Position numbers and translations under genes: made by a program
Notes under the pieces: model-generated
The model's database searches: none
What the model was told of the DNA's origin: nothing
Seen by the model: only the letters and a program-made list of their open reading frames with translations
Shown here: positions 25,692 through 36,890 of the stretch, one piece after another
Position numbering within the stretch: the stretch's first letter is position 1
Layout of the letters: each line of letters starts with the position of its first letter
From: Phytohabitans maris
GTDB taxonomy: Bacteria > Actinomycetota > Actinomycetes > Mycobacteriales > Micromonosporaceae
DNA length: 64,000 bases
Reading direction: 5' to 3'
Assembly: GCF_031085175.1 (NCBI RefSeq)
Contig: NZ_JAVHUY010000001.1
Location: 248,001-312,000, forward strand

Positions 25692-26018
25692 GTGGCGAGC
25701 AACACCTCCAAGACCGCGCGCGCATCCGTCCGCGCCGGCCAGGGCGCGGGTGGCGCCCTGAGCGTGCTCGGCGAGTACAAGTACCTGATCCCTCTCAACA
25801 AGGGCAAGCACGCCTACGTGCGCAACCTGACCAACGGCAAGACCGTCCACCTGCGCACCGACTCCGACGCGTTCGTGGAGGAGATCCGGTCGCTGGCGGG
25901 TGCCGGCCACGGCGCCAAGATCCGTGCGGAGATCGTCGCCCTCGCCGCCGCGTCTCCCGGCGATGGCTGGGACGCGACCGAAAAGCGCCTGGTCGACGCC
26001 GGCGTCTTCGAGGCCTGA
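25692..26018 (+). CDS. Small basic hypothetical protein
   Basis: A 108-residue protein beginning with a Ser/Thr/Ala/Arg-rich leader, then YKYLIPLNKGKHAYVRNLTN and GKTVHLRTDSDAFVEEIRSL and a C-terminal helix with DATEKRLVDAGVFEA. AAGGAG precedes GTG 25692 at a good distance, and a strong terminator follows, so it is very likely a real, separately transcribed gene. No family is recognised. The charge pattern would suit a nucleic-acid- or protein-binding role, but this is only a guess. The 253 bases shared with the divergent DUF3145 gene hold its promoter. Confidence 0.82.
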   Translation: MASNTSKTARASVRAGQGAGGALSVLGEYKYLIPLNKGKHAYVRNLTNGKTVHLRTDSDAFVEEIRSLAGAGHGAKIRAEIVALAAASPGDGWDATEKRLVDAGVFEA

Positions 26019-26031
26019 GCCCAACATCTGA

Positions 26032-26063
26032 CAGAGGCCCCGCCCATTTGGGCGGGGCCTCTG
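26032..26063 (+). terminator. Strong hairpin terminator after the 108-residue gene
   Basis: A perfect 15-bp stem, CAGAGGCCCCGCCCA / TGGGCGGGGCCTCTG, with a two-base core loop, 13 bases after the stop codon. The next gene begins 138 bases later on the same strand. Confidence 0.85.
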
Positions 26064-26200
26064 GGCTCTGTATCAGATTCCTTTGCCGGGCCGCGCCGCG
26101 CCCAGACGCCGCCATGCGCAAGCCCGCATACAGACCCCAACTGTTCGCCGGGGCGTTTCCGAGGCATGATTGTTACCCGTGGGTACTTACGGAGGCGCCC

Positions 26201-27106
26201 ATGACAACAGTCGAGCAGGCCGAGATCCGGCTTTCGGACGGCCCCCGACTGCACCTGCGCACCGCCGGCCCGCCCGGCGCCCCGGTCACCGTGGTGCTGC
26301 TGCACGGCTGGGTGCTCGACGGTCGCACGTGGCATCGCCAGGTGCTGCCGCTGGCCGAGGAGGCCCGCGTCGTCACGTACGACGCGCGCGGCCACGGCCG
26401 CTCCAGCAGCGTCGAGCGGGGTTCGGCCACGCTCGACCAGCTCGGTGACGACCTGGCCGAGGTGCTGCGCGCGGTCGCGCCCAGCGGGCCGGTCGTGCTC
26501 GCCGGCCACTCGCTCGGCGGCATGACGATCATGGAGTACGCCCACCGGCACCCCGCGGACTTCGCCGCCCGGGTCGGCGGCCTCTTCTTCCTCAGCACCA
26601 CCGCCGAGGGACACACCCATACCGTGTACGGGCTGCCGCCGCGGGTCGCCCATCTGATCCGGGCGGCCGAGATGACCGGCGCCCAGCTGCTCGCCCGGCT
26701 CGGTGGCTGGCGGCCGCACCGGGCGCTCACGCTGGCGCTCCGCCCGAGCCTGCGGTGGCTGCTCTTCGGGCACCCGTGCGACCCGGCCGACGTACACCTC
26801 ACGACGAAGGCGGTCGCCCGCGCCTCACTCGGTTCGATCGGCGGCTTCCGCCCCTCGGTGGGCGCCCAGGCCCGCCTGGAGACGCTCGCCGCGCTGCCGA
26901 CCGTGCCGGCCGCCGTCCTGGTCGGGGAGCGCGACCGGCTCACCCCGCCGGTCTGCGCGGTGTCGATCGCCCAGGCACTGCCCGGGGCCGCGCTCACGAT
27001 CTGCCCGGGCGCCGGGCACATGCTCATGCTGGAACGCCCGGACGTGGTCACCGCCGCGCTGCTGGGCGTCGTCCGGGCCGCCGCCGATCGGCACCGGAGG
27101 GCATGA
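26201..27106 (+). CDS. Alpha/beta hydrolase
   Basis: A 301-residue alpha/beta-hydrolase. VVLLHGWVLDGRTW carries the oxyanion-hole HG, VVLAGHSLGGMTIME the Ser nucleophile elbow, VGERDRLTP the acid and GAGHMLMLE the catalytic His. A ~90-residue cap, rich in Arg and Leu, lies between strands 6 and 7. GGAGG stands just upstream of ATG 26201. Family members include esterases, lipases, haloperoxidase-like enzymes and epoxide hydrolases; the substrate cannot be predicted. It ends 73 bases before the HelD gene and may be cotranscribed with it. Confidence 0.88.
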   Translation: MTTVEQAEIRLSDGPRLHLRTAGPPGAPVTVVLLHGWVLDGRTWHRQVLPLAEEARVVTYDARGHGRSSSVERGSATLDQLGDDLAEVLRAVAPSGPVVLAGHSLGGMTIMEYAHRHPADFAARVGGLFFLSTTAEGHTHTVYGLPPRVAHLIRAAEMTGAQLLARLGGWRPHRALTLALRPSLRWLLFGHPCDPADVHLTTKAVARASLGSIGGFRPSVGAQARLETLAALPTVPAAVLVGERDRLTPPVCAVSIAQALPGAALTICPGAGHMLMLERPDVVTAALLGVVRAAADRHRRA

Positions 27107-27179
27107 CGAGCGCCGGACGCGTACCCTTGTCTGGCCTTGTCACACAGGCGCCGCACCTTCTCCTGGGAGCCCCGAAAAC

Positions 27180-29279
27180 TTGACCGACGCCGCCACCACC
27201 CTTCAGCAGGAGATCGCCGCCGAACAGCGTCACGTCGACCGGGTCTACGCCCGGCTGGCGGTGCTGCGGCAGGCTGCGGCCCGGGCGGAGAAGGAGGGGT
27301 ACCGCCTCGCCCGGGTGGGCAACTTCGGCGCGCTGGTCGAGCGGGATGCGATGGTCTTCCACGCGGCGCGGCGCCGGCACGCCCTGGACGCCGAGCACGA
27401 GGGCCTGGTCTTCGGCCGCCTCGACCTGCGCGAGGGCCAGGTGCTGCACGTGGGGCGGCTGGGGGTGCGCGGCGAGGACGCCGAGCCGCTGGTGGTCGAC
27501 TGGCGGGCGCCCGCCGCGGCGGCGTTCTACCAGGCCACGGCCGCCGACCCGCGGGGCGTCGTGCGCCGCCGCATGATCCAGTCGAGCGGCGAAAAGGTCA
27601 CCAACATCGAGGACGACCTGCTCGACCCGGCCGCCGCGCCCGAGGGCATGCGGGTGGTCGGCGACGGCGCGCTGCTGGCCACGCTCGCCCGCGCCACCGG
27701 CCGGGGGATGCGCGACATCGTCGCCACCATCCAGCGCGAGCAGGACCAGGCGATCCGCTCACCCGCCTCGGGCGTCACGATCGTCTCGGGCGGCCCGGGC
27801 ACCGGCAAGACCGCGGTGGCGCTGCACCGCGCGGCCTACCTGCTCTACTCCGACCGCTCCCGGTTCGCCGGCGGCGGCATCCTGGTGGCCGGCCCCTCGT
27901 CGGTCTTCGTCGACTACATCGCCTCGGTGCTTCCCTCGCTCGGCGAGGAGGCGGCCACCCTGCAGTCGCTCGGCTCGATCGTGGAGGGCGTGAGCGCCAC
28001 CCGTACCGACCCGACCGCGGTCGCCGCGATCAAGGGTTCGCTGCGCATGCGCCGGGTGCTGGAGCGGGCGGTCCGCGACGCGGTGCCGGGCGGCCCGACC
28101 GAGCTGCGCCTGCTCTACCACGGCGACCTGCTCCGCCTCACCCGCCCCGAGCTCGACGCGATCCGGGCCCGCGCGCTGCCCCGCGGCGCCCGCCGCAACG
28201 AGGTGCGCCGGGCCGGCATCGACGGGCTCTTCGACGCGCTCTGGGCGCAGGCCCGGCGCAACCGCGTACGCGGGCTGCCGGAGCAGGTCGACTTCGAGGA
28301 CGAGCTGGCCGAGCACCCCGACTTCCGCGAGTTCCTCAAGGCGTGGTGGCCCCGGCTGGCGCCCCGGCACGTGCTGGCCTGGCTGGCCGACCCGGGGCGG
28401 CTGCGGTCGTACACCGGTGGGATCCTCAGCGGCGCGGAGACCGCGCTGCTCCGCGGCGCCTTCACCCCCGGCGACCCGACCGTCGCGGACGTGGCGCTGC
28501 TGGACGAGTTGGACGAGATGCTCGGCCGCCCGCCGCAGCCGGCCAAGCGCCAGCGCGACCCGTTCCACGTGGTCGACGGCGTGCGCGAGGTGAGCACGTA
28601 CGCGGACCGGCAGCGGGCCGCCCGCGCCGCCGCGGTGCGCCGCCCCGACGACTACCGCGAGTACGCGCACGTGGTGGTCGACGAGTCGCAGGACGTCTCG
28701 CCGATGCAGTGGCGGATGCTCGGCCGGCGCGGGCGGCTCGCCTCGTGGACCGTGGTCGGCGACCCGGCGCAGAGCGCCTGGACCGGCGACCCGGCCGAGC
28801 TGGCCCGGGCCCGCGACAAGGCGCTGGGCGGCCGGCGCCGGCACGAGTTCACGCTCACCACCAACTACCGCAACTCGGCGGAGATCTTCGCGGTGGCGGC
28901 CAAGGTGATCCGGGAGGTCTCGCCGGACATCGCGCTGCCGCGCGCGGTGCGCTCGACCGGGGTGCCGCCGGAGGAGCTCACCGTCGCCGCGGCGGCCCTG
29001 CCGGACGCGACCCGCGAGGCCGCGGAGCGCCTGCTCGCGGACGTCGAGGGCACGGTCGGCGTGATCACGCCGGTGCCCCGCCGCGACGAGGTCGCCGGGT
29101 GGGTGGCCGGCCTGCCCACCGACCGCCTCCAGGTGGTGACGAGCCTGCAGGCCAAGGGCATGGAGTACGACGGCGTGGTCCTCATCTCGCCCGAGGAGAT
29201 AAGGACCGACGCCGGCGCACGGACGCTCTACGTGGCCCTGTCGCGGGCCACCCAGCGCCTGGTGACTCTCAGCGCTTGA
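27180..29279 (+). CDS. HelD/HelR-type RNA polymerase-recycling ATPase
   Basis: A 699-residue superfamily 1 ATPase of the HelD type. Residues 1-60 are a charged coiled coil (LQQEIAAEQRHVDRVYARL), the arm that enters the RNA polymerase channel. VVDWRAPAAAAFYQ is a HelD signature. Walker A is GGPGTGKTAVALHRAAYLLY, Walker B VVVDESQDVSPMQ, and TTNYRNSAEI, SLQAKGMEYDGVVLI and LYVALSRATQRL are UvrD-like motifs IV-VI. HelD proteins free stalled RNA polymerase from DNA, and some actinobacterial ones protect against rifampicin. TTG 27180 is used as the start, with GGGAG upstream. The 3' end overlaps the converging propeller gene by 11 bases. Confidence 0.9.
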   Translation: MTDAATTLQQEIAAEQRHVDRVYARLAVLRQAAARAEKEGYRLARVGNFGALVERDAMVFHAARRRHALDAEHEGLVFGRLDLREGQVLHVGRLGVRGEDAEPLVVDWRAPAAAAFYQATAADPRGVVRRRMIQSSGEKVTNIEDDLLDPAAAPEGMRVVGDGALLATLARATGRGMRDIVATIQREQDQAIRSPASGVTIVSGGPGTGKTAVALHRAAYLLYSDRSRFAGGGILVAGPSSVFVDYIASVLPSLGEEAATLQSLGSIVEGVSATRTDPTAVAAIKGSLRMRRVLERAVRDAVPGGPTELRLLYHGDLLRLTRPELDAIRARALPRGARRNEVRRAGIDGLFDALWAQARRNRVRGLPEQVDFEDELAEHPDFREFLKAWWPRLAPRHVLAWLADPGRLRSYTGGILSGAETALLRGAFTPGDPTVADVALLDELDEMLGRPPQPAKRQRDPFHVVDGVREVSTYADRQRAARAAAVRRPDDYREYAHVVVDESQDVSPMQWRMLGRRGRLASWTVVGDPAQSAWTGDPAELARARDKALGGRRRHEFTLTTNYRNSAEIFAVAAKVIREVSPDIALPRAVRSTGVPPEELTVAAAALPDATREAAERLLADVEGTVGVITPVPRRDEVAGWVAGLPTDRLQVVTSLQAKGMEYDGVVLISPEEIRTDAGARTLYVALSRATQRLVTLSA

Positions 29280-30192
29280 CGGAGTTCGCGCTGTACGTGG
29301 TCTCCGGGGTGACCGTGATGCCGAAGCGGGCGTTCGGCAGGTAGAGGCGGTCGCCGAAGGCGGCCACGGTGGTGGGCACGTCGAAGTTGGGGTTGGTCCG
29401 GGTGCCGGTGAGGCGCCCGCTCAGGCCCCGCTTGTCGAGCGCGAAGACGGACACCAGGTTGCTGCGGTTCTGCACCACGTACAGCGTGCGGCCGATGGTC
29501 AGCAGCCCGTCGCCGTTGGTCAGCGGGTACCCGCCGAGGTCGACCGCCTTGGTGACGCCGGTGTCCGGGTCCACCCGGAAGAGGCTCGCGGTGTTGGACT
29601 GCACGACCAGCAGGCCGCGGCCGTCCGGCGTACGGGCGATGCCGTTGACGTTGAAGCCGGTGCCGTAGACGAGGTCGCCGGTGAGCGGGAGCGCGACCGG
29701 TTCGCCGCGCAGGCTCAGCGGCACCTTGTAGAGGAACGGCTGGTTGGAGTCGGTGAAGAACGCGCCCTTGGGGGTGAGCACCACGTCGTTGACGAACGTG
29801 GGAGCGCTTGCGAACGTCCACGACTTCAGGATCCGGCCGCTGTGCGTGTCGACCACCCGGCCGTTTCCGGCGGCCCCGCCGGCGACGAAGAGCCGGCCGT
29901 GGTCGTCGATCTTCAGGCCCACCGACGGGGTGCCGGGGCCCGTGGAGATGATCTCGCCCCGGCCGGTAGCGAGGCTGGCGCGGTAGATGTCGCCGTTGGC
30001 GAGGGAGCCGAAGTACGCGAACGCGCGGCCGATCGCGATCCCCTCGGGCTGGAACGCGTTCGGCAGCGGGATCGTGTCGGGGAAGCGTCGATGGCGGGAG
30101 CCGTGGGCGCCGGCGGCGCCCGGGACGGTCAGCGTGGCCGCGGTGAGGGCCGCGGCGGCGGATGAGGTGATCAGGGCTCGTCTGGTCAGCAC
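29269..30192 (-). CDS. Exported SMP-30-like beta-propeller protein
   Basis: A 307-residue protein with a twin-arginine-like signal (LTRRALITSSAAAALTAA ending PGAAGAHG). The mature part has repeated strands typical of a six-bladed propeller of the SMP-30/gluconolactonase/LRE group: NAFQPEGIAIG, VGLKIDDHGRLFVAGG, NDVVLTPKGAFFTDS, NVNGIARTPDGRGLLVVQSN, LTNGDGLLTIGRTLYVVQN. In the family a divalent metal sits in the central tunnel. Hydrolytic activity and substrate are unknown. GTG 30192 follows AGGGAG. It is divergent from the CDF exporter and overlaps the end of the HelD gene by 11 bases with no hairpin between. Confidence 0.83.
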   Translation of the reverse strand: MLTRRALITSSAAAALTAATLTVPGAAGAHGSRHRRFPDTIPLPNAFQPEGIAIGRAFAYFGSLANGDIYRASLATGRGEIISTGPGTPSVGLKIDDHGRLFVAGGAAGNGRVVDTHSGRILKSWTFASAPTFVNDVVLTPKGAFFTDSNQPFLYKVPLSLRGEPVALPLTGDLVYGTGFNVNGIARTPDGRGLLVVQSNTASLFRVDPDTGVTKAVDLGGYPLTNGDGLLTIGRTLYVVQNRSNLVSVFALDKRGLSGRLTGTRTNPNFDVPTTVAAFGDRLYLPNARFGITVTPETTYSANSVKR

Positions 30193-30349
30193 GATGGGTA
30201 CTCCCTGTGATCGGTCCACATCAGAATCCACGCACATCTTTCCCGACCGGTTCGACTTCGCGCGGGTGCGGCCGACGAGGGTGCCGGCGGCGGGTCGGCC
30301 GTCACGAGCGCGCGGGCCAGGCGACATTGAATGCCAGTCTCAGGTTTGC

Positions 30350-30373
30350 ATACATAGCAATGTCAGCATGTAT
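30350..30373. promoter_or_regulatory. Candidate operator of the CDF exporter
   Basis: ATACAT (30350-30355) and ATGTAT (30368-30373) form an inverted repeat with a 12-base gap, ending ten bases before the CDF start, in an unusually AT-rich patch. The form is like sites of ArsR/SmtB-type metal sensors. No such regulator is adjacent, so the identification is weak. Confidence 0.3.
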
Positions 30374-30382
30374 CCTGGGCCG

Positions 30383-31291
30383 ATGGGTGCGGAACACGAT
30401 CACGGCGCCACCGCTGTGCGCGCGGGGGAGCGCCACCGCGCGCGGCTGTGGGGCGCGTTCGTCCTGCTCGCCGTCTTCATGCTGGTCGAGGCCGTGGCCG
30501 CGCTGCTCACCGGCTCGCTGGCGCTGCTCTCCGACGCCGGCCACATGTTCACCGACGTGCTCGGCATCGGGATGGCGCTCGCCGCGATCTACGCCGCCTC
30601 CCGGGCGGCCAGTGACCCGCAGCGCACCTTCGGGCTGTACCGGCTGGAGGTCCTCGCCGCCCTCGCCAACGCGGTCCTGCTCTTCGGCGTGACGATCTAC
30701 GTGCTGGTCGAGGCCGTCCGCCGGTTTGGCGACCCGCCCGACGTGCCCGCCGGCCCGATGCTGGTGGTCGCCGTCGCCGGCCTGGTCGCCAACCTCGTCG
30801 CGTTCGGGCTGCTCCGCTCCGGCGCGCGGGAGAGCCTCAACGTGCGCGGCGCCTACCTGGAGGTCCTCGGCGACCTGCTCGGCTCGGTCGGCGTGATCGT
30901 CGCCGCGGCCGTGATCGGGCTGACCGGCTGGGCGTACGCGGATCCGATCATCGCGGTCGCGGTCGGCCTGTTCATCCTGCCGCGCACCTGGCGGCTGGCC
31001 CGCGCTGCCGTGCGCATCCTGGTCCAGGCCGCGCCCGAGCACCTCGACGTGACCGCGGTGCAGCGGCGGCTGGCGGCCGTTCCCGGCGTCTGCGACGTGC
31101 ACGACCTGCACGTGTGGACGCTGACCTCGGGCATGGAGGTCGCCTCGGCACACCTCACGCTGGACGAGTCCGCACAGGTGGGGCCGGTGCTGGTGGCCGC
31201 CCGCGAGGCGCTGCACGACGACTTCGACATCGGGCACGCGACCCTCCAGGTGGAGCCGCGGGCCGGCGACTGCCATCCCGCCGGCTGGTGA
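30383..31291 (+). CDS. Cation diffusion facilitator metal exporter
   Basis: A 302-residue CDF (ZitB/CzcD-like) proton-driven exporter with six membrane helices. The helix-2 metal site LLSDAGHMFTDVLG has the usual HxxxD. The helix-5 site reads GAYLEVLGDLLGS, that is ExxxD where zinc exporters mostly have HxxxD, which may shift metal choice. A C-terminal ferredoxin-like dimer domain follows (VQAAPEHLDVTAVQRRLAAV, VHDLHVWTLTSGMEVASAHL). The N-terminus has a short His-containing segment (AEHDHG). ATG 30383 is used; ATG 30368 adds five residues and overlaps the putative operator. It is divergent from the beta-propeller gene. Confidence 0.9.
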   Translation: MGAEHDHGATAVRAGERHRARLWGAFVLLAVFMLVEAVAALLTGSLALLSDAGHMFTDVLGIGMALAAIYAASRAASDPQRTFGLYRLEVLAALANAVLLFGVTIYVLVEAVRRFGDPPDVPAGPMLVVAVAGLVANLVAFGLLRSGARESLNVRGAYLEVLGDLLGSVGVIVAAAVIGLTGWAYADPIIAVAVGLFILPRTWRLARAAVRILVQAAPEHLDVTAVQRRLAAVPGVCDVHDLHVWTLTSGMEVASAHLTLDESAQVGPVLVAAREALHDDFDIGHATLQVEPRAGDCHPAGW

Positions 31292-31411
31292 AAGTGGCCC
31301 TGAGCAGGGCGTACTTGATTCGTCACGATCAGTGCAACAGTGGGCACATCGATGGAAAGCCGCTATTCTCGGCTCCGGTCGACGCCCGGTGGCGCCCCCC
31401 GGCGCCGGTGT

Positions 31412-31540
31412 TGACCGCCGCCGAGTCGCCCTCGGGCGAGCCGGGGAACCACCGATCCACTGGGGTGAATCCGCGACAGCGGTAGGGGTACTTCCGTCCC
31501 GAACCCGTCAGCTAACTCGGTAGGCGGCTGACTGGAAGGA
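31412..31540 (+). ncRNA. Cyclic-di-AMP riboswitch (ydaO-yuaA type)
   Basis: The leader of the peptidoglycan hydrolase gene contains the actinobacterial ydaO consensus in order: CGCCGAGTC, GAGCCGGGGAACCA, TGGGGTGAATCCGC, a short variable stem, TAGGGGTACTTCCGTCCCG, AACCCGTCAGCTAACTCGGT and AGGCGGCTGACTGGAAGGA. This class binds cyclic-di-AMP and usually turns off expression of cell-wall hydrolases, resuscitation factors and ion/osmolyte transporters. The 3' end of the motif overlaps the GGAAGGA ribosome site of the gene, so control of translation or termination just before the start is likely. Confidence 0.93.
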
Positions 31541-31546
31541 TGGTTG

Positions 31547-32554
31547 ATGGCTCATGCCCGCAGCCGGGTCAGCCTTGTCGTGGTGCTGCTCGCCGCGGCG
31601 TTCGCGCTGATCGGCTTACCCGCGGAGCCGGCGGCCGCCGCACCCACCGACGACGAGGGCGGCACCGCCACCCTGCGCAAACAGCTCGACGCGGCCACCA
31701 AGGGCTTTCTCGCGGCGCAAAACACGCTGAACGCGTCCAAGAAGCGCCAGCAGGAGCTGACCAGCCAGCTGGCCCAGTTGGAGCGCGACCTGGTGGTCAA
31801 GACCGCGGTGATCGGCGAGGTGGCCAACGTCGCGTACCAGCGCGGCCGGCTCGGCCCGGTCTCCGCGCTGCTCAACAGCTCCTCCCCGGAGGGCTTCGTC
31901 GACCGGGCCGCGGCACTCGACGCGGTGGCGGCCACCGAAGACAAGAAGCTCCGTGACCTGCTCGACACCAAGGACCAGGCGACCCGCGCCAAGCTCGCGA
32001 TCGACAACGAGATCCGCGAGCAGCAGAAGCAGGTGCAGGTCATGGCGGCCCGCAAGAAGCAGGCGGAGACCGCGCTGAAGGAGGCCGGCGGCGGCGAGAA
32101 CGCGAGCGGCCCGCCCGTCGGCAGCGGCGCCACCGCGGTGGCGGCACGCTTCAGCGGAGGCTCCGGCTGCACGATCCGCCCCGACCCGACGTCGGGCAAC
32201 GGGTGTATCACGCCACGTACGTCCCACGCGTACAAGCAGGCCAAGGCGGCGGGCTTCGGCATCTTCGTCTCCTGCTACCGCGACGGCTCGTCCGGTGAGC
32301 ATCCGGAAGGCAAGGCCTGCGACTTCGCCGTCGACAAGGACGACATCTTCGGCAGTACGGCCAGCGGTGCGGCGAAGACGTATGGCAACAACCTGGCCAG
32401 GTTCTTCGTCAACAACGCGAGCCGGCTGGGCGTGCTGTACGTGATCTGGTTCCGCCAGATCTGGCTGCCGAGCAGCGGCTGGAAGTCGTACAGCGGCTGC
32501 TGCGGACCCAGCGAGCTACACACGAACCACGTACACCTTTCGGTCATCGACTGA
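31547..32554 (+). CDS. Secreted coiled-coil peptidoglycan hydrolase-like protein
   Basis: A 335-residue exported protein: signal peptide (to about residue 32, PAAAA), a long coiled coil of ~130 residues (LRKQLDAATKGFLAAQNTLN ... RKKQAETALKEAG) like those of PcsB/NlpC-P60 secreted hydrolases, a Gly/Ala linker, and a ~130-residue C-terminal domain. In the latter, EHPEGKACDFAVD (His-x6-Asp) and HTNHVHLSV (HxH) resemble the zinc ligands of M15 D,D-peptidases, as in ARB_07466-like domains. Cleavage of cell-wall peptides is the likely role. ATG 31547 is chosen over the adjoining TTG 31544; GGAAGGA precedes it. A c-di-AMP riboswitch controls it, which fits wall remodelling. Confidence 0.88.
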   Translation: MAHARSRVSLVVVLLAAAFALIGLPAEPAAAAPTDDEGGTATLRKQLDAATKGFLAAQNTLNASKKRQQELTSQLAQLERDLVVKTAVIGEVANVAYQRGRLGPVSALLNSSSPEGFVDRAAALDAVAATEDKKLRDLLDTKDQATRAKLAIDNEIREQQKQVQVMAARKKQAETALKEAGGGENASGPPVGSGATAVAARFSGGSGCTIRPDPTSGNGCITPRTSHAYKQAKAAGFGIFVSCYRDGSSGEHPEGKACDFAVDKDDIFGSTASGAAKTYGNNLARFFVNNASRLGVLYVIWFRQIWLPSSGWKSYSGCCGPSELHTNHVHLSVID

Positions 32555-32573
32555 GGCGTTGCCGGGGCTCGAT

Positions 32574-32598
32574 CATGGGGTGACACCGTCACCCCATG
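32574..32598 (+). terminator. Hairpin terminator
   Basis: A perfect 11-bp stem, CATGGGGTGAC / GTCACCCCATG, with a three-base loop, 20 bases after the hydrolase stop. The GT2 gene begins 57 bases later. Confidence 0.75.
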
Positions 32599-32654
32599 GT
32601 CTGAGCCGTCGATGGCTACCGACCGCGCACAGGTCATCCTGATAGCGTGCGGGC

Positions 32655-33634
32655 GTGGTCGCCTCCGAGCCGGCATTGTCAGTCGTCGTGCCGATATACA
32701 ACGAGCAGTCGGTGTTACCGCTGCTCGTGGCCCGGTTGCGCGGGGTCCTCGACGCGCTCGGCGAGCCGTACGAAGTGGTGGCCGTCGATGACGGCAGCAC
32801 CGACAACACCCCGGCCGCGCTGCTCGCCGCCCGCCGGGAGTGGCCGCAGCTGCGGGTGATCCGGCTGCGCCGCAACAGCGGCCACCAGCCGGCCCTGCTG
32901 GCCGGGCTCATGCGCGCCCGCGGCGACTACGTGGTCAGCATCGACGCCGACCTGCAAGACCCGCCCGAGACCATCGCCGCCATGTTGCGGCTCGCCCAGG
33001 ACCAAAACCTGGACATCGTGTACGGGGTCCGGGCCGACCGCAGCACTGACACCGCGTTCAAGCGCTGGACCGCCAGCGTCTACTACCGGCTGATGCGGCG
33101 CATCGTCGGCAACCACGTGCCCGCCCATGCCGGCGACTTTCGCCTGCTCAGCCGCGCCGCCGTCGAAGCCCTCCGCGAACTGCCCGAGCGCACCCCGGTG
33201 CTCCGGCTCGTGGTGCCCTGGCTCGGCTTTCCCAGCGGCGAGGTGACCTTCGAGCGGGAAAAGCGGGCGGCCGGGCACACCAAATACCCCCTGTCCCGGA
33301 TGGTGGCGCTCGCCGCCGACAGCATCACCAGCTTCTCCGCCGCGCCGCTGCGCGTGGCCACCTGGCTCGGGCTGGCCGGGGTCGCGGTCTGCGGGCTGCT
33401 CGTCGCGGTCACCATCGTCGCGTACCTGCTCGGTGCCACCGTCTCCGGCTGGCCCTCCCTCTACCTGGCGATCCTCTTCCTCGGCGCCGTCCAGCTGCTC
33501 TGCCTCGGCCTCCTCGGCGAGTACGTCGCCCGCATCTACACGGCCGTGCAAGCGCGACCGGCCTATTACATCGCCGACGACACCCGGGCCACCGCACCGG
33601 CGCCGGCACAGGTGTCCATGGTGGACAGCCTCGA

Positions 33635-33638
<4 letters not shown>
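32655..33638 (+). CDS. Family 2 glycosyltransferase, polyprenyl-phosphate sugar synthase type (GtrB/DPM1-like)
   Basis: A 327-residue GT2 enzyme. LSVVVPIYNEQSVLPLLVAR opens the fold, VVAVDDGSTDNTP binds UDP/GDP, SIDADLQDPPE is the DXD metal motif, and GDFRLLSRAAVEAL and YPLSRMVALAADSITSFSAA are typical of polyprenyl-phosphate transferases. Two C-terminal membrane helices follow. Such enzymes make a polyprenyl-phosphate sugar on the cytoplasmic side for use by GT-C enzymes outside. The next gene, a large membrane protein, starts within the stop codon of this one (GTGA overlap), which supports that partnership. GTG 32655 is the start. Confidence 0.9.
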
Positions 33639-36026
<2,388 letters not shown>

Positions 36027-36066
36027 GGCTGTGGGGCCCGTGCCCGGTGGGCGGTGATCAGGTCGC

Positions 36067-36888
36067 ATGCCGGCACCACCTAGGGTGTACGGGGTGGAGG
36101 CGACCGAGATCCGCAAGCTGGCCGCGCTCGAGGACACCCACTGGTGGTACCGGGAGCGCCGCGTGCTGCTCGACCGGGCGTTGCGCCGCCTCCCTCGTCC
36201 GGTCGCTCCGGTCGCCCGTGTCGCTGCCCCTTCCGGCGGCGGTTTCGGCGCTCGTGGTGTCTTTGGGGCGCCTGGTGCAGGCGGTGGCCGCTGGGCTCTG
36301 GACATCGGGGCGGCCGGCGGCGGCAACACGCGGGTGCTCAAGCGCCGAGGATGGTCGCCGGTCGCGCTGGAGTACGGCCCGGAGGGGGCCGAGGTGGCCG
36401 CCGAGCGGGGGCTCGACGTGATCCGGGCCGACGCCCGCGCGCTGCCGCTGCCGAACGCGAGCCTGGACCTGGTCGTCGCGTTCGACGTGCTGGAGCACAT
36501 CGACGAGGACCACGCCGCGGCCGGCGAGATCCACCGCACCCTGCGGCCGGGTGGCAGCGCGCTGATCGCCGTACCCTGCGACATGCGGCTCTGGTCCGCC
36601 CACGACGTCGCGGTCGGCCACGTGCGGCGGTACACCCGGGAGTCGCTGGCCGCCGTCGTGGAGAAGGCCGGGCTGGTCATCGACGAGATGTGGAGCTGGA
36701 ACGTCCTGCTCCGCCCGATCGCAGCCTGGCGCCGCCGCAAGTCCACCGGCAGCGACCTCGACGACCTGCCGGCCGTGGTCAACCTCGGGCTGACCGCGAT
36801 CATCGCCGCCGAGCGGTACCTGCCGGTCAAGTCGCTCCCCGGCGTCTCCCTGATGCTCCGCGCCCACCGCCGTACCGAGTCGGGGTGA
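36067..36888 (+). CDS. Class I SAM-dependent methyltransferase
   Basis: A 273-residue methyltransferase. WALDIGAAGGGNTRVL is motif I (SAM binding), VALEYGPEG motif II, IRADARALPLPNASLDLVVA motif III/IV, and DVLEHIDEDHAAAGEIHRTL the post-motif helix with GGSALIAVP. A Gly/Ala/Pro-rich insert (residues ~48-75) precedes motif I. HWWYRERRVLLDRAL at the N-terminus is typical of methyltransferases near lipid-linked glycan genes. It follows the GT-C-like gene by 40 bases in the same direction and probably modifies the same glycan or lipid. A GTG at 36091 is an alternative start. It ends two bases before palindromic terminator copy 2. Confidence 0.87.
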   Translation: MPAPPRVYGVEATEIRKLAALEDTHWWYRERRVLLDRALRRLPRPVAPVARVAAPSGGGFGARGVFGAPGAGGGRWALDIGAAGGGNTRVLKRRGWSPVALEYGPEGAEVAAERGLDVIRADARALPLPNASLDLVVAFDVLEHIDEDHAAAGEIHRTLRPGGSALIAVPCDMRLWSAHDVAVGHVRRYTRESLAAVVEKAGLVIDEMWSWNVLLRPIAAWRRRKSTGSDLDDLPAVVNLGLTAIIAAERYLPVKSLPGVSLMLRAHRRTESG

Positions 36889-36890
36889 TG

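Noticed and set aside
32580-32654. Hairpin before the GT2 gene as a riboswitch or attenuator
   Set aside because: It is a simple 11-bp terminator following the hydrolase gene and lies 57 bases from the GT2 start with no further conserved structure.
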